From assembly GCA_963798795.1 (NCBI GenBank), contig CAWCUZ010000002.1, forward strand, positions 1 through 64,000: DNA of 64,000 nt, given 5' to 3'. The translations under genes and the position numbers were made by a program. The DNA is from CAWCUZ01 sp963798795. GTDB lineage: Bacteria > Acidobacteriota > Vicinamibacteria > Vicinamibacterales > SCN-69-37. This document shows positions 10,893 to 19,502 of the stretch, in pieces; positions within the stretch are counted from its first letter, which is position 1, and each line of letters begins with the position of its first letter. The notes under the pieces are model-generated. The model did no database searches. It was not told the origin of the DNA and worked only from the letters and a program-made list of their open reading frames with translations.

Positions 10893-11825
10893 GTGGCGGA
10901 CTTCGAGCGCATCCTCGTCGACATCGACGCCACGGCCGCAGCGCATCCGGCGCTCCAGCTGGCGATCGACTGCGCTCGCCGGGCGTCGGCGGAGCTGACC
11001 ATCGTCGACGTGCTGGGCCAGGTGCCCGACCTCGCGAGGCGCTTCGTCACGGATCGAATCGAGGCGGAACTGCTCGCCCACCGCACGGAGCTGCTCCAGG
11101 CGATTGAACGCGAGATCCCGCACGGACTCGCCGTCCGGACGGCCATCCTTCGCGGCAAGCCGACCATCGCCATCGTCCACGAGGTGCTGCGCGGCCGACA
11201 CGACCTGCTGTTCAGGTCCCACGGCCGCGACATGACCGAGGCGCCGCCGCCGTATGGCGCGGTGGACATGCAGCTCCTGCGCAAGTGTCCGTGCCCGGTG
11301 TGGCTGGTCGCGCCCGGTCACGAAGCGCGCCCCAAACAGGTGCTCGCCGCGGTCGATGCCAGCACCGACGACCCGGTCGAGCAGGCGCTCAACCGCCGCA
11401 TCCTGGAGCTGGCCGTCCACGTCTGCGAGCTCGAAAGGGCGTCGCTCACCGTGCTCCACGCCTGGGCGACGTTCGGTGAGCGGCTGCTCGAGCACCGGAT
11501 GGAGCCCGGCGAATTCCACCAGTTCGTCGACTCGACGCGCGAGTTCGCGGGCTCCGCGATCGAAAGCCTGCTCGCGTCCACCGACCTGGGCAGCCTGACG
11601 CCGCGCGTCGAATTGCGCAAGGGCCTGCCTCAGCACGTGATTCCCAGCTTCGCCCGGACGCAGAAGATGGACCTGGTCGTCATGGGGACCGTGGCGCGGA
11701 CCGGTGTGGCCGGCCTCGTCATCGGCAACACGGCCGAAAGCGTGCTCCAGCAGCTGCGCGGGTCCGTCCTCACCGTGAAACCGGAGGGGTTCACCTCGCC
11801 GATCCGGCCGCCGGGCCGACGGTAG
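10893..11825 (+). CDS. Tandem universal stress protein (UspE-like)
   Basis: The protein has 310 residues with two Usp domains. Domain 1 (about 1-145) begins FERILVDIDATAAAHPALQLA and ends LLRKCPCPVWLVAPG, the UspE-type sequence without a nucleotide-binding loop. Domain 2 (about 150-305) holds VVMGTVARTGVAGLVIGNTAESVL, the ATP-binding glycine-rich motif. It probably acts as a stress-linked adaptor in the cytosol. The start is GTG at 10893, one base after trxC. It is followed by the long inverted repeat at 11832-11914, which likely terminates transcription. Confidence 0.88.
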   Translation: MADFERILVDIDATAAAHPALQLAIDCARRASAELTIVDVLGQVPDLARRFVTDRIEAELLAHRTELLQAIEREIPHGLAVRTAILRGKPTIAIVHEVLRGRHDLLFRSHGRDMTEAPPPYGAVDMQLLRKCPCPVWLVAPGHEARPKQVLAAVDASTDDPVEQALNRRILELAVHVCELERASLTVLHAWATFGERLLEHRMEPGEFHQFVDSTREFAGSAIESLLASTDLGSLTPRVELRKGLPQHVIPSFARTQKMDLVVMGTVARTGVAGLVIGNTAESVLQQLRGSVLTVKPEGFTSPIRPPGRR

Positions 11826-11831
11826 CCGTGA

Positions 11832-11914
11832 CCGGGGTCAGACCAGGGTCAAACCAGGGTCAGACCAGGGTCAGACCTAGGTTTGACCCTGGTTTGACCC
11901 TGGTCTGACCCCGG
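11832..11914. repeat. 31-bp perfect inverted repeat built from GGTCAGACC-like units
   Basis: The left arm (11832-11862) and right arm (11884-11914) are exact reverse complements over 31 bases; with G-U pairing the stem reaches about 35 bp around a 13-base loop. Each arm contains short tandem units of the form CCAGGGTCAGA/AA. It sits exactly between two convergent genes (stops at 11825 and 11915), so it can serve as a bidirectional terminator. A related element lies at 63627-63688, which suggests a dispersed REP-like family in this genome. Confidence 0.9.
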
Positions 11915-12350
11915 TTACGGCACGATGCGGAACAGCCACAGCCCCGCCAGGTAGGTCGCGAGAATCGCCACCGCGTCCCAGGACAGCCGGTAGCGCTTCC
12001 GCTGGGCGCGGTAGGTCAGGCCGAGGATCGCAATCGCGCTCATCACCATCGCCATGATGAGCGTGACCAGGTGGGCGCCCGACACAGCCGCGAGGACGCG
12101 CCCGCGGGTGTAGAGCAGGTCATCCACGCCGAGCACCGCGATGTTGAAGATGTTGCTCCCGAGCAGGTTCGCCACCGCCATGTCCCGCGCGCCCATCCGC
12201 ACGGCGGCTAGCGAGACCACTACTTCGGGCAGCGACGTCGACACGGCAATCACGAAGCTGCCGACGAAACTCTCGGTGAGGCCCGTCTCACGCGCCAGCG
12301 CCGTGCCGACGGCCGGCCAGCAGGGCGGCCGCCGCAATGAGCGCCACTGG
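11915..12350 (-). pseudogene. C-terminal half of a Ca2+/cation exchanger (CaCA family), joined to the ATPase remnant
   Basis: The visible sequence is the alpha-2 half of a CaCA antiporter: ESFVGSFVIAVSTSLPEV (alpha-repeat motif with STSLPE), then MAVANLLGSNIFNIAVLGVDDL, two more hydrophobic segments and the end GLWLFRIVP (TAA at 11915). The N-terminal half with the alpha-1 repeat is missing. Upstream, a different frame reads PVALIAAAALLAGR, the expected preceding helix, so another indel lies near 12320. The fragment has no start of its own and is fused at about 12350 to the P-type ATPase remnant. It is unlikely to work as an exchanger. Confidence 0.65.
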
Positions 12351-13976
12351 GCCAGGGTGGCCTTGACGCCCGGCGCGGGCGGATCCATCAGTCCGATGAG
12401 CCCCAGAAACGTCAGCCCGCGAAGATCACGCTCGTGCGAGCCTTCGACCGGTCCGGCGGCCACGCCGAGCACGCGCAACGCGCGCGGCGAACGCCTCGTT
12501 GGCCGCCAGCAGCCGCGCGCGCGAGCCGTCGGTGAGCGGCCGGGCGGCGCCGTCGTGCCACACCGAGTCCGACAAGCCGATCACCCGGCGCGGAGCGCCT
12601 TTGACGCAGGCCAGGATCCGCTCGCCGTCGCGGCGGAAGGATGCCAGCAGCTGGCGCTCGCTCGAAAACGGCAGGACCGCCGTCTCGATGAGGGACGCCG
12701 CCGGGCGTCCGGGCCGCTCCAGCCGTGAGGCGGCCGCGAGCACCGCACGATCGACCGGGTCGCCGGTCCACGCCGCGTGCTCCACGTCGGCCACCGCCTG
12801 GGGACGACTCGCGGCGGCCGCGATGTCGAGCAGCCGGCCCGCGGCATCGGGGACGTGCCCGTCTGCCGTCGACGGATCCAGCGCGACCTCCTCGTCGTCC
12901 ACCCACACGCGGACGACGGGCATCTCGCCGGACGTGAGCGTCCGCGTCTTGTCTGTGCACACCACGGTCGTGGCGCCGAGCGACTGAACGGCCGGCAGCC
13001 GCCGGACGAGCGCATTCCGGCGGGCCATCCTGCGCAGCCCGACGGCCAGCGCGATGGTCGCGACGGCCGGAAGGGCCTCGGGCACGGCGGCGACGGCCAG
13101 CGCAATGCCGAGCTGCAACGACAGCGTCCACGAAGCACCCTGAACGGCGCTGAGGAGCCCGACGATGGCCGCCACACCGAGAGCGAGCCACGCGAGACGC
13201 CGGCCCAGCAGGTCCAGGCGCCGCTCGAGCGGCGTCCGCTCCTCGACGAGGGTCCCGACGAGTTGGCCGACCCGTCCCATTTCCGTCGAGACGCCTGTGG
13301 CCGTGACCATGGCACGCGCGGTGCCCGACGTCACCAGCGTCCCCTTGAAGACCACGTTGACGCGGTCCCCGAGCGGCGTCGCCGGATCGAGCGTCTGTGC
13401 CGCGTCCTTCGCGACGGGCAGCGATTCACCGGTCAGCGCCGCCTCCGACGCATGCGCCTCGGAGGCCGTCAGCAGCCGCGCGTCGGCCGGAACGGTCTGA
13501 CCCTGGCGGAGCTCGATGACGTCGCCCGGGACCAGCCGGTCGGCCGCGACCTGGTGCAGGTGCCCATCGCGGAAGACTGCGGCGCGAATCGTCTCGAGCT
13601 CGCCGAGCGCTTCCATCGCCCGGCGCGCGCGGAGCTCGGTGACGAACCCGAGGACCGTGTTGATGACGAGGACCACGGCGATCGACGCCGCCTCGAGCAA
13701 GTCGCCCATCGCCAGCGACACCGCGGCGGCGCCGCCGAGCAGCAGCACCACAACGCTGCGAAGCTGATCGATCAGGATGCGCCACGCGTGGGTCCGGGCG
13801 GGCGGCGGCAGGCGATTCGGGCCGAAGAGAGCCTGGCGGCGAACCGCTTCGGCCTCCGACAGCCCGGACGCGCTCGTCTCCAGGGCCGTCAGGACGACTT
13901 CGGCAGGGTCGGCGTGCCACGGCCGCCTCGTCGCCCGCGCCCGGCCCGGCGCGCCCGGTCCGGCCTCCCTGCTCAC
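12350..13976 (-). pseudogene. Truncated P-type cation (Ca2+-type) ATPase with altered DKTGT motif
   Basis: The N-terminal two thirds are recognisable: cation-ATPase N-domain, membrane pair near WRILIDQLRSVVVLLLGGAA, actuator motif TGES (AALTGESLPVAK), PEALPAVATIALAVGLRRMA before the phosphorylation site, and part of the nucleotide domain. The phosphorylation motif reads DKTRTLT instead of DKTGTLT. A one-base insertion near 12475 breaks the frame. After GLTFLGLIGLMDPPAPGVKATL the sequence switches to an exchanger, so the GDGxND hinge and the last six helices are gone. It starts at GTG 13976, overlapping the alcohol dehydrogenase stop by 4 bases (GTGA). Three independent faults favour a dead gene over sequencing error alone. 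Confidence 0.72.
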
Positions 13977-15007
13977 CGCGGCTCCATCACGAGCACTTTG
14001 GCACCTCGCCCGGCGCCGGCCTTGAGCTCTCGCAGGGCCCGGTTCGCCGCGTCCAGGGGCCAGGTCTCGACGGTCGGACGAATCCCCCCGGCAACGGCCA
14101 GCGCCAGCATCTCACGCACGTCGTCGCGCGTCAGGTTCGCGACGGTCTTGATCTCCTTCTCGCGCCAGAGGTGCTCCGCGTAGTCAATGCGCAGCAGCTC
14201 CTGGCGGTCGCCGGCTTCCTTGCGGATGGCGTTGATGACGACTCGGCCGCCTGGCGCCAGCGCCGCCAGGGCCTCCACGACGGGCCGCCACGCCGGCGTA
14301 GTGTCGATGATCGCCGCGGGCGGATCGGGCGGACGATCGTGTTCGGCGCCGGCCCAGTCGGCGCCCAGCTGGCGGGCAAAGGCGCGCGCGCGCTCGTCGC
14401 GCGCAAAGACGAACACGCGTGAATGCGGCAGCGCGTTCCGGGCGATCTGCAGGACCAGGTGGCCCGACGCACCGAACCCGGTGAGGCCCAGCGGCTCGCC
14501 GTCAGCGAGCCCCGTCAACCGCAGAGCGCGGCAGCCGATCGCGCCGGCGCACAGCAGCGGCGCGGCCTCGACGTCGGAGATCGCGTCGGGCAGCGGAAGC
14601 GTGAACGCCGCCGGCGCGACCATGTACTCCGCATAGCCGCCGTCCGCGTCGCGCCCGGTCGCCTCGAAGAACGGACAGAGATTCTCGCGGCCGGTCAGGC
14701 AGAAGCGGCAGACGCCGCACGCCCGGTAGATCCACGCCACGCCGACCCGGGATCCGACCAGACCCGGCTCGACGCCGTCGCCCACCCGATCGATGGTCCC
14801 GACGACTTGATGTCCCAGCACCCGTGGCAGACTCGACGGCGGCAGTCGACCCTCGATCTCGTCCAGTTCCGTATGACAGACGCCGCACGCGGCGACCCGG
14901 ATCAACAGCTCACCGGGCGCGGGAGTCGGTACTGCGCGCTCGACGAGTTCGAGCGGTTGCCAGTCTGACTGGAATCGACACAGCTGCGACAGCAGCAGGG
15001 CCTTCAC
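13973..15007 (-). CDS. Zinc-binding alcohol dehydrogenase family protein
   Basis: This medium-chain dehydrogenase has 344 residues. The catalytic zinc ligands are seen in ACGVCHTELDEIEG and LGHQVVG. The structural zinc cluster is CGVCRFCLTGRENLCP. The NAD(P)-binding fold begins LTGFGASGHLVLQIAR. The pattern fits the subgroup of zinc alcohol dehydrogenases sometimes called AdhA-like, acting on primary alcohols or aldehydes; the substrate is not determined. ATG at 15007 is preceded by AGGACAGCCCGGTGA. It overlaps the ATPase remnant by 4 bases, so they form one transcript. Confidence 0.88.
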   Translation of the reverse strand: MKALLLSQLCRFQSDWQPLELVERAVPTPAPGELLIRVAACGVCHTELDEIEGRLPPSSLPRVLGHQVVGTIDRVGDGVEPGLVGSRVGVAWIYRACGVCRFCLTGRENLCPFFEATGRDADGGYAEYMVAPAAFTLPLPDAISDVEAAPLLCAGAIGCRALRLTGLADGEPLGLTGFGASGHLVLQIARNALPHSRVFVFARDERARAFARQLGADWAGAEHDRPPDPPAAIIDTTPAWRPVVEALAALAPGGRVVINAIRKEAGDRQELLRIDYAEHLWREKEIKTVANLTRDDVREMLALAVAGGIRPTVETWPLDAANRALRELKAGAGRGAKVLVMEPR

Positions 15008-15181
15008 CGGGCTGTCCTCCTCACAGCCGTGGGCGGGAACGCGGAGCCCTCGAATGTCATGAATTCAGTCAATGAAAATCGTGAAATTCGGTGCAGTTCG
15101 TGGCTCTGGACACATGAGCCGGACTGCTAGCATGAGTACCGCTGCGACACGCGGCGCCCGGGGGGCGCAGGAACCCCGCTC

Positions 15182-16432
15182 ATGAGCGCGCTCATCACCG
15201 ACGCGAGTGGCAACCACACACTCGCCATTGCCCGCTCGCTTGGCCGACGTGGCATCCACGTGTCGGTCGCCTCGCACGAGCCGACCGGCAAGGCATTCTA
15301 CAGCCGCTACGTCGGTCGGCGGTTTCTCTATCCGTCCCCGGCGGGACCGCTGGCCGCGACGCGTGCACGCCTGCTCCAGATCATCGATCTCGTCCGACCG
15401 GACGTCTTCATTCCGGTGACGGAGCGGGTCATCATGATGCTGGCTCCGGCCCGGGCCCAAATCGAAGACCGGGTGGGGGCACTGCCGCTGCCGTCCGAGC
15501 GGGCGTTGAACGTGGTATTCGACAAGCTGGCGACGACCCGCCTGGCCGACAGCCTCGAGGTCGCTACCCCGCGGACCCATGCGCTCGAGTCACTGGCGGA
15601 ACTACCGGCGCTCCGCGACGGCCTCGGCTACCCCGTGGTGATCAAGCCGCGGCAATCGGAGCACGAAACCGCGGACGGCCAGATCGTGTCGGCGGGCCCT
15701 CCGGAGTACTGCGCTGCGCCCGAACGGTTCGCCGCCACCTACATGACCGTGCACCGGCGCTCTCCCTTGCCACTGGTGCAGGAATTCATTCCCGGCGAGG
15801 GGTACGGCGTCTCGGTGCTATACCGGCAAGGCGAGCTGCGGGCGCTGTTTGCGCATCACCGCCTTCGGATGGTGCGACCAACGGGATCCGGCAGCGCGCT
15901 GCGCGAGAGCATCGCGCCGCCGCCGCTCATGGTCGCGGCCGCCCGCCGGCTGCTCGAAGCGCTGGCCTGGCACGGCGTGGCCATGGTCGAATTCAAGGTC
16001 GACACGCGAACCGGACTGCCGGTCCTCATGGAGATCAACGGCCGGTTCTGGAATTCGCTGCCGCTCGCCGTGGCCGCCGGTGTGGATTTTCCCTACCTGC
16101 TGTACCGGCTGGCCCTCGACGGCGATGTCGCGCCCTGCCTGGACTACCGGGCCGGCGTTCGGGCCCGCTGGCTGGCCGGCGACCTCCGGCATCTCATCGC
16201 CGTTTTCCAGGGACCTCCACCGGGATGGACCGCGCCGTTTCCGGGCCGATGGCAGACGGTCGGAGACTTCGTCAAGATCGGCGGCCGCGTCCATCGCGAC
16301 GTACTGTCATTTCGCGACCCGGTCCCGTCGATGGTCGAGGCGTACAACTTCTTCCGCGAGATGGGGGCGGCCTCGAATCGCGTGTTGCGCCGGTCGCTGG
16401 GTATGCCGGTGGTGCGTCCCCCGGTCGCTTGA
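15182..16432 (+). CDS. ATP-grasp carboxylate-amine ligase-like protein (paralogue of the gene at 30790)
   Basis: The protein has 416 residues. The N-terminal pre-ATP-grasp fold is LITDASGNHTLAIARSLGRRG. The ATP-grasp core has YPVVIKPRQSE (ATP-binding lysine), PLVQEFIPGEGYGVSVL, then MVEFKVD and MEINGRFWNSLPLA with the metal-binding E and N. It is closely similar along its whole length to the ATP-grasp enzyme inside the exopolysaccharide operon, with the second half near-identical in long blocks (for example RLRMVRPTGSGSALRE in both). The substrate is unknown; ligation of an amino acid or similar group to a surface glycan is a guess based on the paralogue's location. Confidence 0.85.
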   Translation: MSALITDASGNHTLAIARSLGRRGIHVSVASHEPTGKAFYSRYVGRRFLYPSPAGPLAATRARLLQIIDLVRPDVFIPVTERVIMMLAPARAQIEDRVGALPLPSERALNVVFDKLATTRLADSLEVATPRTHALESLAELPALRDGLGYPVVIKPRQSEHETADGQIVSAGPPEYCAAPERFAATYMTVHRRSPLPLVQEFIPGEGYGVSVLYRQGELRALFAHHRLRMVRPTGSGSALRESIAPPPLMVAAARRLLEALAWHGVAMVEFKVDTRTGLPVLMEINGRFWNSLPLAVAAGVDFPYLLYRLALDGDVAPCLDYRAGVRARWLAGDLRHLIAVFQGPPPGWTAPFPGRWQTVGDFVKIGGRVHRDVLSFRDPVPSMVEAYNFFREMGAASNRVLRRSLGMPVVRPPVA

Positions 16433-16504
16433 ACGAATCGGGCGGACTTACAATTCTGCCCCCCAGGATCACCAGACGGAAACCCCGCACGGCGCCATCG
16501 GGCG

Positions 16505-17173
16505 GTGACCCGGCCCGCGACACGCCAGAACTGCGTCCGACCGGGCGCCCGGGGCACTTCTGCGGATGACGCAGGGGTGACCTGGGCCACCCGCATGGGC
16601 ACGGGACTTGCTCCACAGGGACGGGCCGCGCCACGACGGGCGACGGCCGTCCCGGAGGAGTTCTTGGCCGACGTGGTTCCCGCCATCCGGAGTCCCGGGC
16701 GCGATCCGGGCCGGATTGCGCGAACAAGCCCCACCCGCAGCGCGGCCTTCGGCCTCGCCGGACCGGGCATCGCCGGCGAGAGCTGCTCGGTACGCATCGC
16801 TTCGGATCGCCAGGTCGTGGACGCGCGTCGTGAGTGCCGCAGGCTGGCGAGTCGCGCCGGCTTCAGCGCAGCGGACATCACGCTGGTGACGATGGTCGTC
16901 TCAGAACTCGCCCGGAACATGCTTCTGTACGCGTGGAGCGGAATCCTGACCGCATCGCTTGTCACGCGCGGCGGGCGGCCCGGCATTCAACTCATCGCCG
17001 CCGACGCGGGACCGGGAATCGCCGACGTCGGCGCCGCTCTGCGCGACGGCTTTTCGACCTCCGGCCGGCCTGGTCTTGGTTTGCCCGGCATCCGGCGGAT
17101 CGTCGACTCGTTCGAGATCGACTCGGGGCCCGACCGCGGCACCACCGTCGTGGCCATCAAGCTGCTCCGATGA
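16505..17173 (+). CDS. RsbT-like anti-sigma/serine kinase ATPase
   Basis: The last 130 residues are a GHKL ATPase of the RsbW/RsbT type: SDRQVVDARRECRRLASRAG, VTMVVSELARNMLLYA (N box), AADAGPGIADV (G1 box) and GRPGLGLPGIRRIVDSFEID (G2). Such proteins phosphorylate STAS-domain partners or switch RsbU-type outputs in partner-switching signalling. The GTG start at 16505 leaves about 90 residues of arginine- and proline-rich sequence that family members lack. A later start, for example near 16595 or within 16760-16790, is possible. The stop overlaps the next start by ATGA, so it is coupled to the histidine kinase. No RsbS or RsbR gene is visible. Confidence 0.75.
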   Translation: MTRPATRQNCVRPGARGTSADDAGVTWATRMGTGLAPQGRAAPRRATAVPEEFLADVVPAIRSPGRDPGRIARTSPTRSAAFGLAGPGIAGESCSVRIASDRQVVDARRECRRLASRAGFSAADITLVTMVVSELARNMLLYAWSGILTASLVTRGGRPGIQLIAADAGPGIADVGAALRDGFSTSGRPGLGLPGIRRIVDSFEIDSGPDRGTTVVAIKLLR

Positions 17174-18519
17174 CCCGGCCGTCCCGGCTCGCATCCCCTC
17201 GACCCGAAGCGCCGTCAGACGATGCCGAGCCTCAGGAGGCGACGGCTTTCACCAGGTCCTACGCCGCGCTGGTCTCGTCGTGCCTGCACGGGGAACCGGA
17301 CGAAGCCCTGCTGCGCGACGCCTACGAGTTCGGCCGGTCGCTGTTCGATCGGGGCGCGGGGCCCCTCGACCTCGTCGCACTCCACCATCGCGTGCTGCCC
17401 GAGGTCCTCGCGCAGGCCGCGCCGACCCGCGCGGCGGCGGTTGGCGCCGCGGCTGGACGCATCCTCATCGAAAGCCTGGCGCCATTCGAGATGACCCGCC
17501 GCGGGTTCCAGGAGGCGCAGGCGGCGCTGGCGCGCAGTCAGGAGCGCTACCGCGATCTGGTCGAAAACGCGAGCGACATGATCTTCACAACGGATCTCGA
17601 GGGGCGGGTGCTCTCGCTCAACCGCGCCGGCGAGCGGCTCACGGAGTACCGGCGCGACCAGGCCGACGGACTCGTTGTGGCGCTGCCCGCAACGAAACGG
17701 CCGGTCGGCGAACCGGTCCCCGACGACCGCCCGATGACCCGGACGCGGTTCGAAGTGGAATTGACGGCGCGCGACGGCCGCCGGATCCCCGTGGAAGTGA
17801 ATCTCCGGAGGGTCTTCGAGAACGGGCATCCGGTCGGCTATCAGGGGATCGCCCGTGACATCACCGACCGGCGCAGCGCCGACTCGGCGATGCGATACCT
17901 CAACCGGCACCTGGAAGAGAAGGCCAAGCGGATCGCCCACGCCCTGCATGACGAGGCAGGCCAGCTGCTCGCGACGGTCTACCTGCGCGTGGCCGAAATT
18001 TCCACGGCGCTCGACGAGGCGGGTCGAGATCACATGGCGGCGCTCAGAACGCTGCTCGATCAGGTCGATGACCAGATCCGTCGATTGGCACATGAATTGC
18101 GTCCAACCGTGCTCGACGATTTGGGTCTGATACCAGCGTGCCGATTTCTGGCCGAAGGCGTGGCCAAGCGGGCCGGCGTGCACGTTTCAGTGGTGGGCTC
18201 CACGGGAGGCCGCCTGCCGGCCGATGTCGAGACCGCACTCTATCGCGTGACGCAGGAGGCGCTGGCCAATGCCAGTCGCCACGCGCGCGCCGCTTCGGTG
18301 GTCATTTCGTTCAGCCGTGACGGCAACCGGCTGAGCGGATTCATCCGAGACGACGGAGTGGGGTTCGACCTGACAGAAGCGGTGCCCCCCGCCGGACCGC
18401 GGGGCCTCGGGCTCGTCGGCATGCGCGAGCGGCTCGTCGCTGTTGGTGGCCGGCTCGCAGTGCGCTCCGCACCGGGCGCCGGCACCGCGGTCGAATTCGA
18501 AATGGAGTTGGAGTCCTAG
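17170..18519 (+). CDS. Sensor histidine kinase: RsbU_N domain, PAS, HisKA_3, HATPase
   Basis: The protein has 449 residues. Residues about 20-105 resemble the RsbU N-terminal domain (SSCLHGEPDEALLRDAYEFGRSL, LHHRVLPEVLA), normally the RsbT docking site of the phosphatase RsbU. A PAS domain follows (YRDLVENASDMIFTTDLEGRVL ... GIARDITDRR), then a NarX-type HisKA_3 with the phosphoacceptor in RIAHALHDEAGQLLATV and a GHKL domain (RVTQEALANASRHA, DDGVGFDL, GLGLVGMRERL). No membrane segment is seen, so it is cytosolic. The start ATG overlaps the RsbT-like stop. It probably phosphorylates the regulator four bases downstream. Confidence 0.9.
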   Translation: MTRPSRLASPRPEAPSDDAEPQEATAFTRSYAALVSSCLHGEPDEALLRDAYEFGRSLFDRGAGPLDLVALHHRVLPEVLAQAAPTRAAAVGAAAGRILIESLAPFEMTRRGFQEAQAALARSQERYRDLVENASDMIFTTDLEGRVLSLNRAGERLTEYRRDQADGLVVALPATKRPVGEPVPDDRPMTRTRFEVELTARDGRRIPVEVNLRRVFENGHPVGYQGIARDITDRRSADSAMRYLNRHLEEKAKRIAHALHDEAGQLLATVYLRVAEISTALDEAGRDHMAALRTLLDQVDDQIRRLAHELRPTVLDDLGLIPACRFLAEGVAKRAGVHVSVVGSTGGRLPADVETALYRVTQEALANASRHARAASVVISFSRDGNRLSGFIRDDGVGFDLTEAVPPAGPRGLGLVGMRERLVAVGGRLAVRSAPGAGTAVEFEMELES

Positions 18520-18522
18520 ACC

Positions 18523-19155
18523 ATGGCGGTTTCCATATTGCTCGCCGACGACCACCAAATCGTGCGCCAAGGCTTGAAAGTCCTGCTCGAGCGCGAGGGG
18601 CTGGAGGTCGTCGGCGAGGCGGCCGATGGCCATGAGGCCGTGCAGTTGGCCGCGCGGCTGCGGCCGGACGTGGTCGTCGTGGATTTCGTCATGCCGCTGC
18701 TCAACGGCATGGACGCCGCGGTGCAGATTCACCGGATGTCGCCCGCCACGAAGACGATCCTGCTGACGATGTACACCGAGGATCAGTACGTCCTGGAGGC
18801 CCTGCGCAACGGCCTGCGGGGCTACGTCATCAAGACGCAGGCGGCCGCCGATCTGGTTCGAGCCATCCGTGAAGTGCTCAACAATGCCGTCTACCTGAGC
18901 CCGGGGATCTCGCGGGCGGTCGTCGAGGCCTACCTGTCGAAGACCGAAGTCCCGGCCGACCCGCTGACGTCGCGAGAGCGCGAAGTGCTGCAGCTCGTGG
19001 CCGAGGGCAAGACCACCAAGGAAATCGCCGGGGTGCTGGGCCTGAGCGTGAAGACCGCCGAAACGCACCGAACGAAGATCATGCGGAAGCTCGAAATCCA
19101 TGAGACGGCCGGTCTCGTTCGCTACGCCATCCGCCGCGGTCTCGTGCGTCCGTAG
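18523..19155 (+). CDS. NarL/FixJ-family response regulator
   Basis: The regulator has 210 residues. The receiver starts ILLADDHQIVRQGLKVLLE (acidic pair DD), with the phosphoacceptor D in VVVVDFVMPLLNGMDA, T in ILLTMY and K in GYVIKTQA. The LuxR-type helix-turn-helix reads LTSREREVLQLVAEGKTTKEIA ... SVKTAETHRTKIMRKL. It starts four bases after the histidine kinase stop, so the two form one two-component system. The target genes are not evident; the secreted protein gene that follows is a candidate. Confidence 0.94.
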   Translation: MAVSILLADDHQIVRQGLKVLLEREGLEVVGEAADGHEAVQLAARLRPDVVVVDFVMPLLNGMDAAVQIHRMSPATKTILLTMYTEDQYVLEALRNGLRGYVIKTQAAADLVRAIREVLNNAVYLSPGISRAVVEAYLSKTEVPADPLTSREREVLQLVAEGKTTKEIAGVLGLSVKTAETHRTKIMRKLEIHETAGLVRYAIRRGLVRP

Positions 19156-19502
19156 CCGCTCATCCCTCCGAGCGAGACGAGGCGCGCTTACAGGCCGCGC
19201 CGATCCGATTACAGTAGCGAGTGCCACCGCGCGTAAAAGCGGGAGATCGTACGGCAAAACGTGCATGCCATTGCACACCGATTCGCGGCCTGACGTTCGG
19301 CCTCTGAATTGATCGGCGGCCCGAAAAGGCGCCGTATCTTCTTCTAACCACACGACTTTCAGCCGCTGACGGTACTGTCGCGCGGCCGCAGTAATCCGCA
19401 GCGCGCCGCGCGGCACGTGCCTTGCTTCGTCTCCGGCCGGTCGATTGGAGCCGGAGTCGCGAACGGGATCCCACCTCGTCGCGCCGAGCTTGAGGGAAGT
19501 CC
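19156..19502. other. Intergenic region upstream of the large secreted protein
   Basis: This 347-base gap holds no credible coding sequence. A GAGGGAAG Shine-Dalgarno lies just before ATG 19503. The central part (19195-19345) is less G+C-rich than its surroundings and is the likely promoter region, but I see no convincing -35/-10 pair and no riboswitch I recognise. Confidence 0.5.

Noticed and set aside
16144..16986. A long minus-strand open frame of 280 codons over the ATP-grasp and RsbT genes
   Set aside because: A shadow frame in G+C-rich DNA; the plus-strand frames carry clear domain motifs.
19156..19502. A riboswitch (for example c-di-GMP) in the leader of the large secreted protein
   Set aside because: I could not match the conserved core of any riboswitch class I know.
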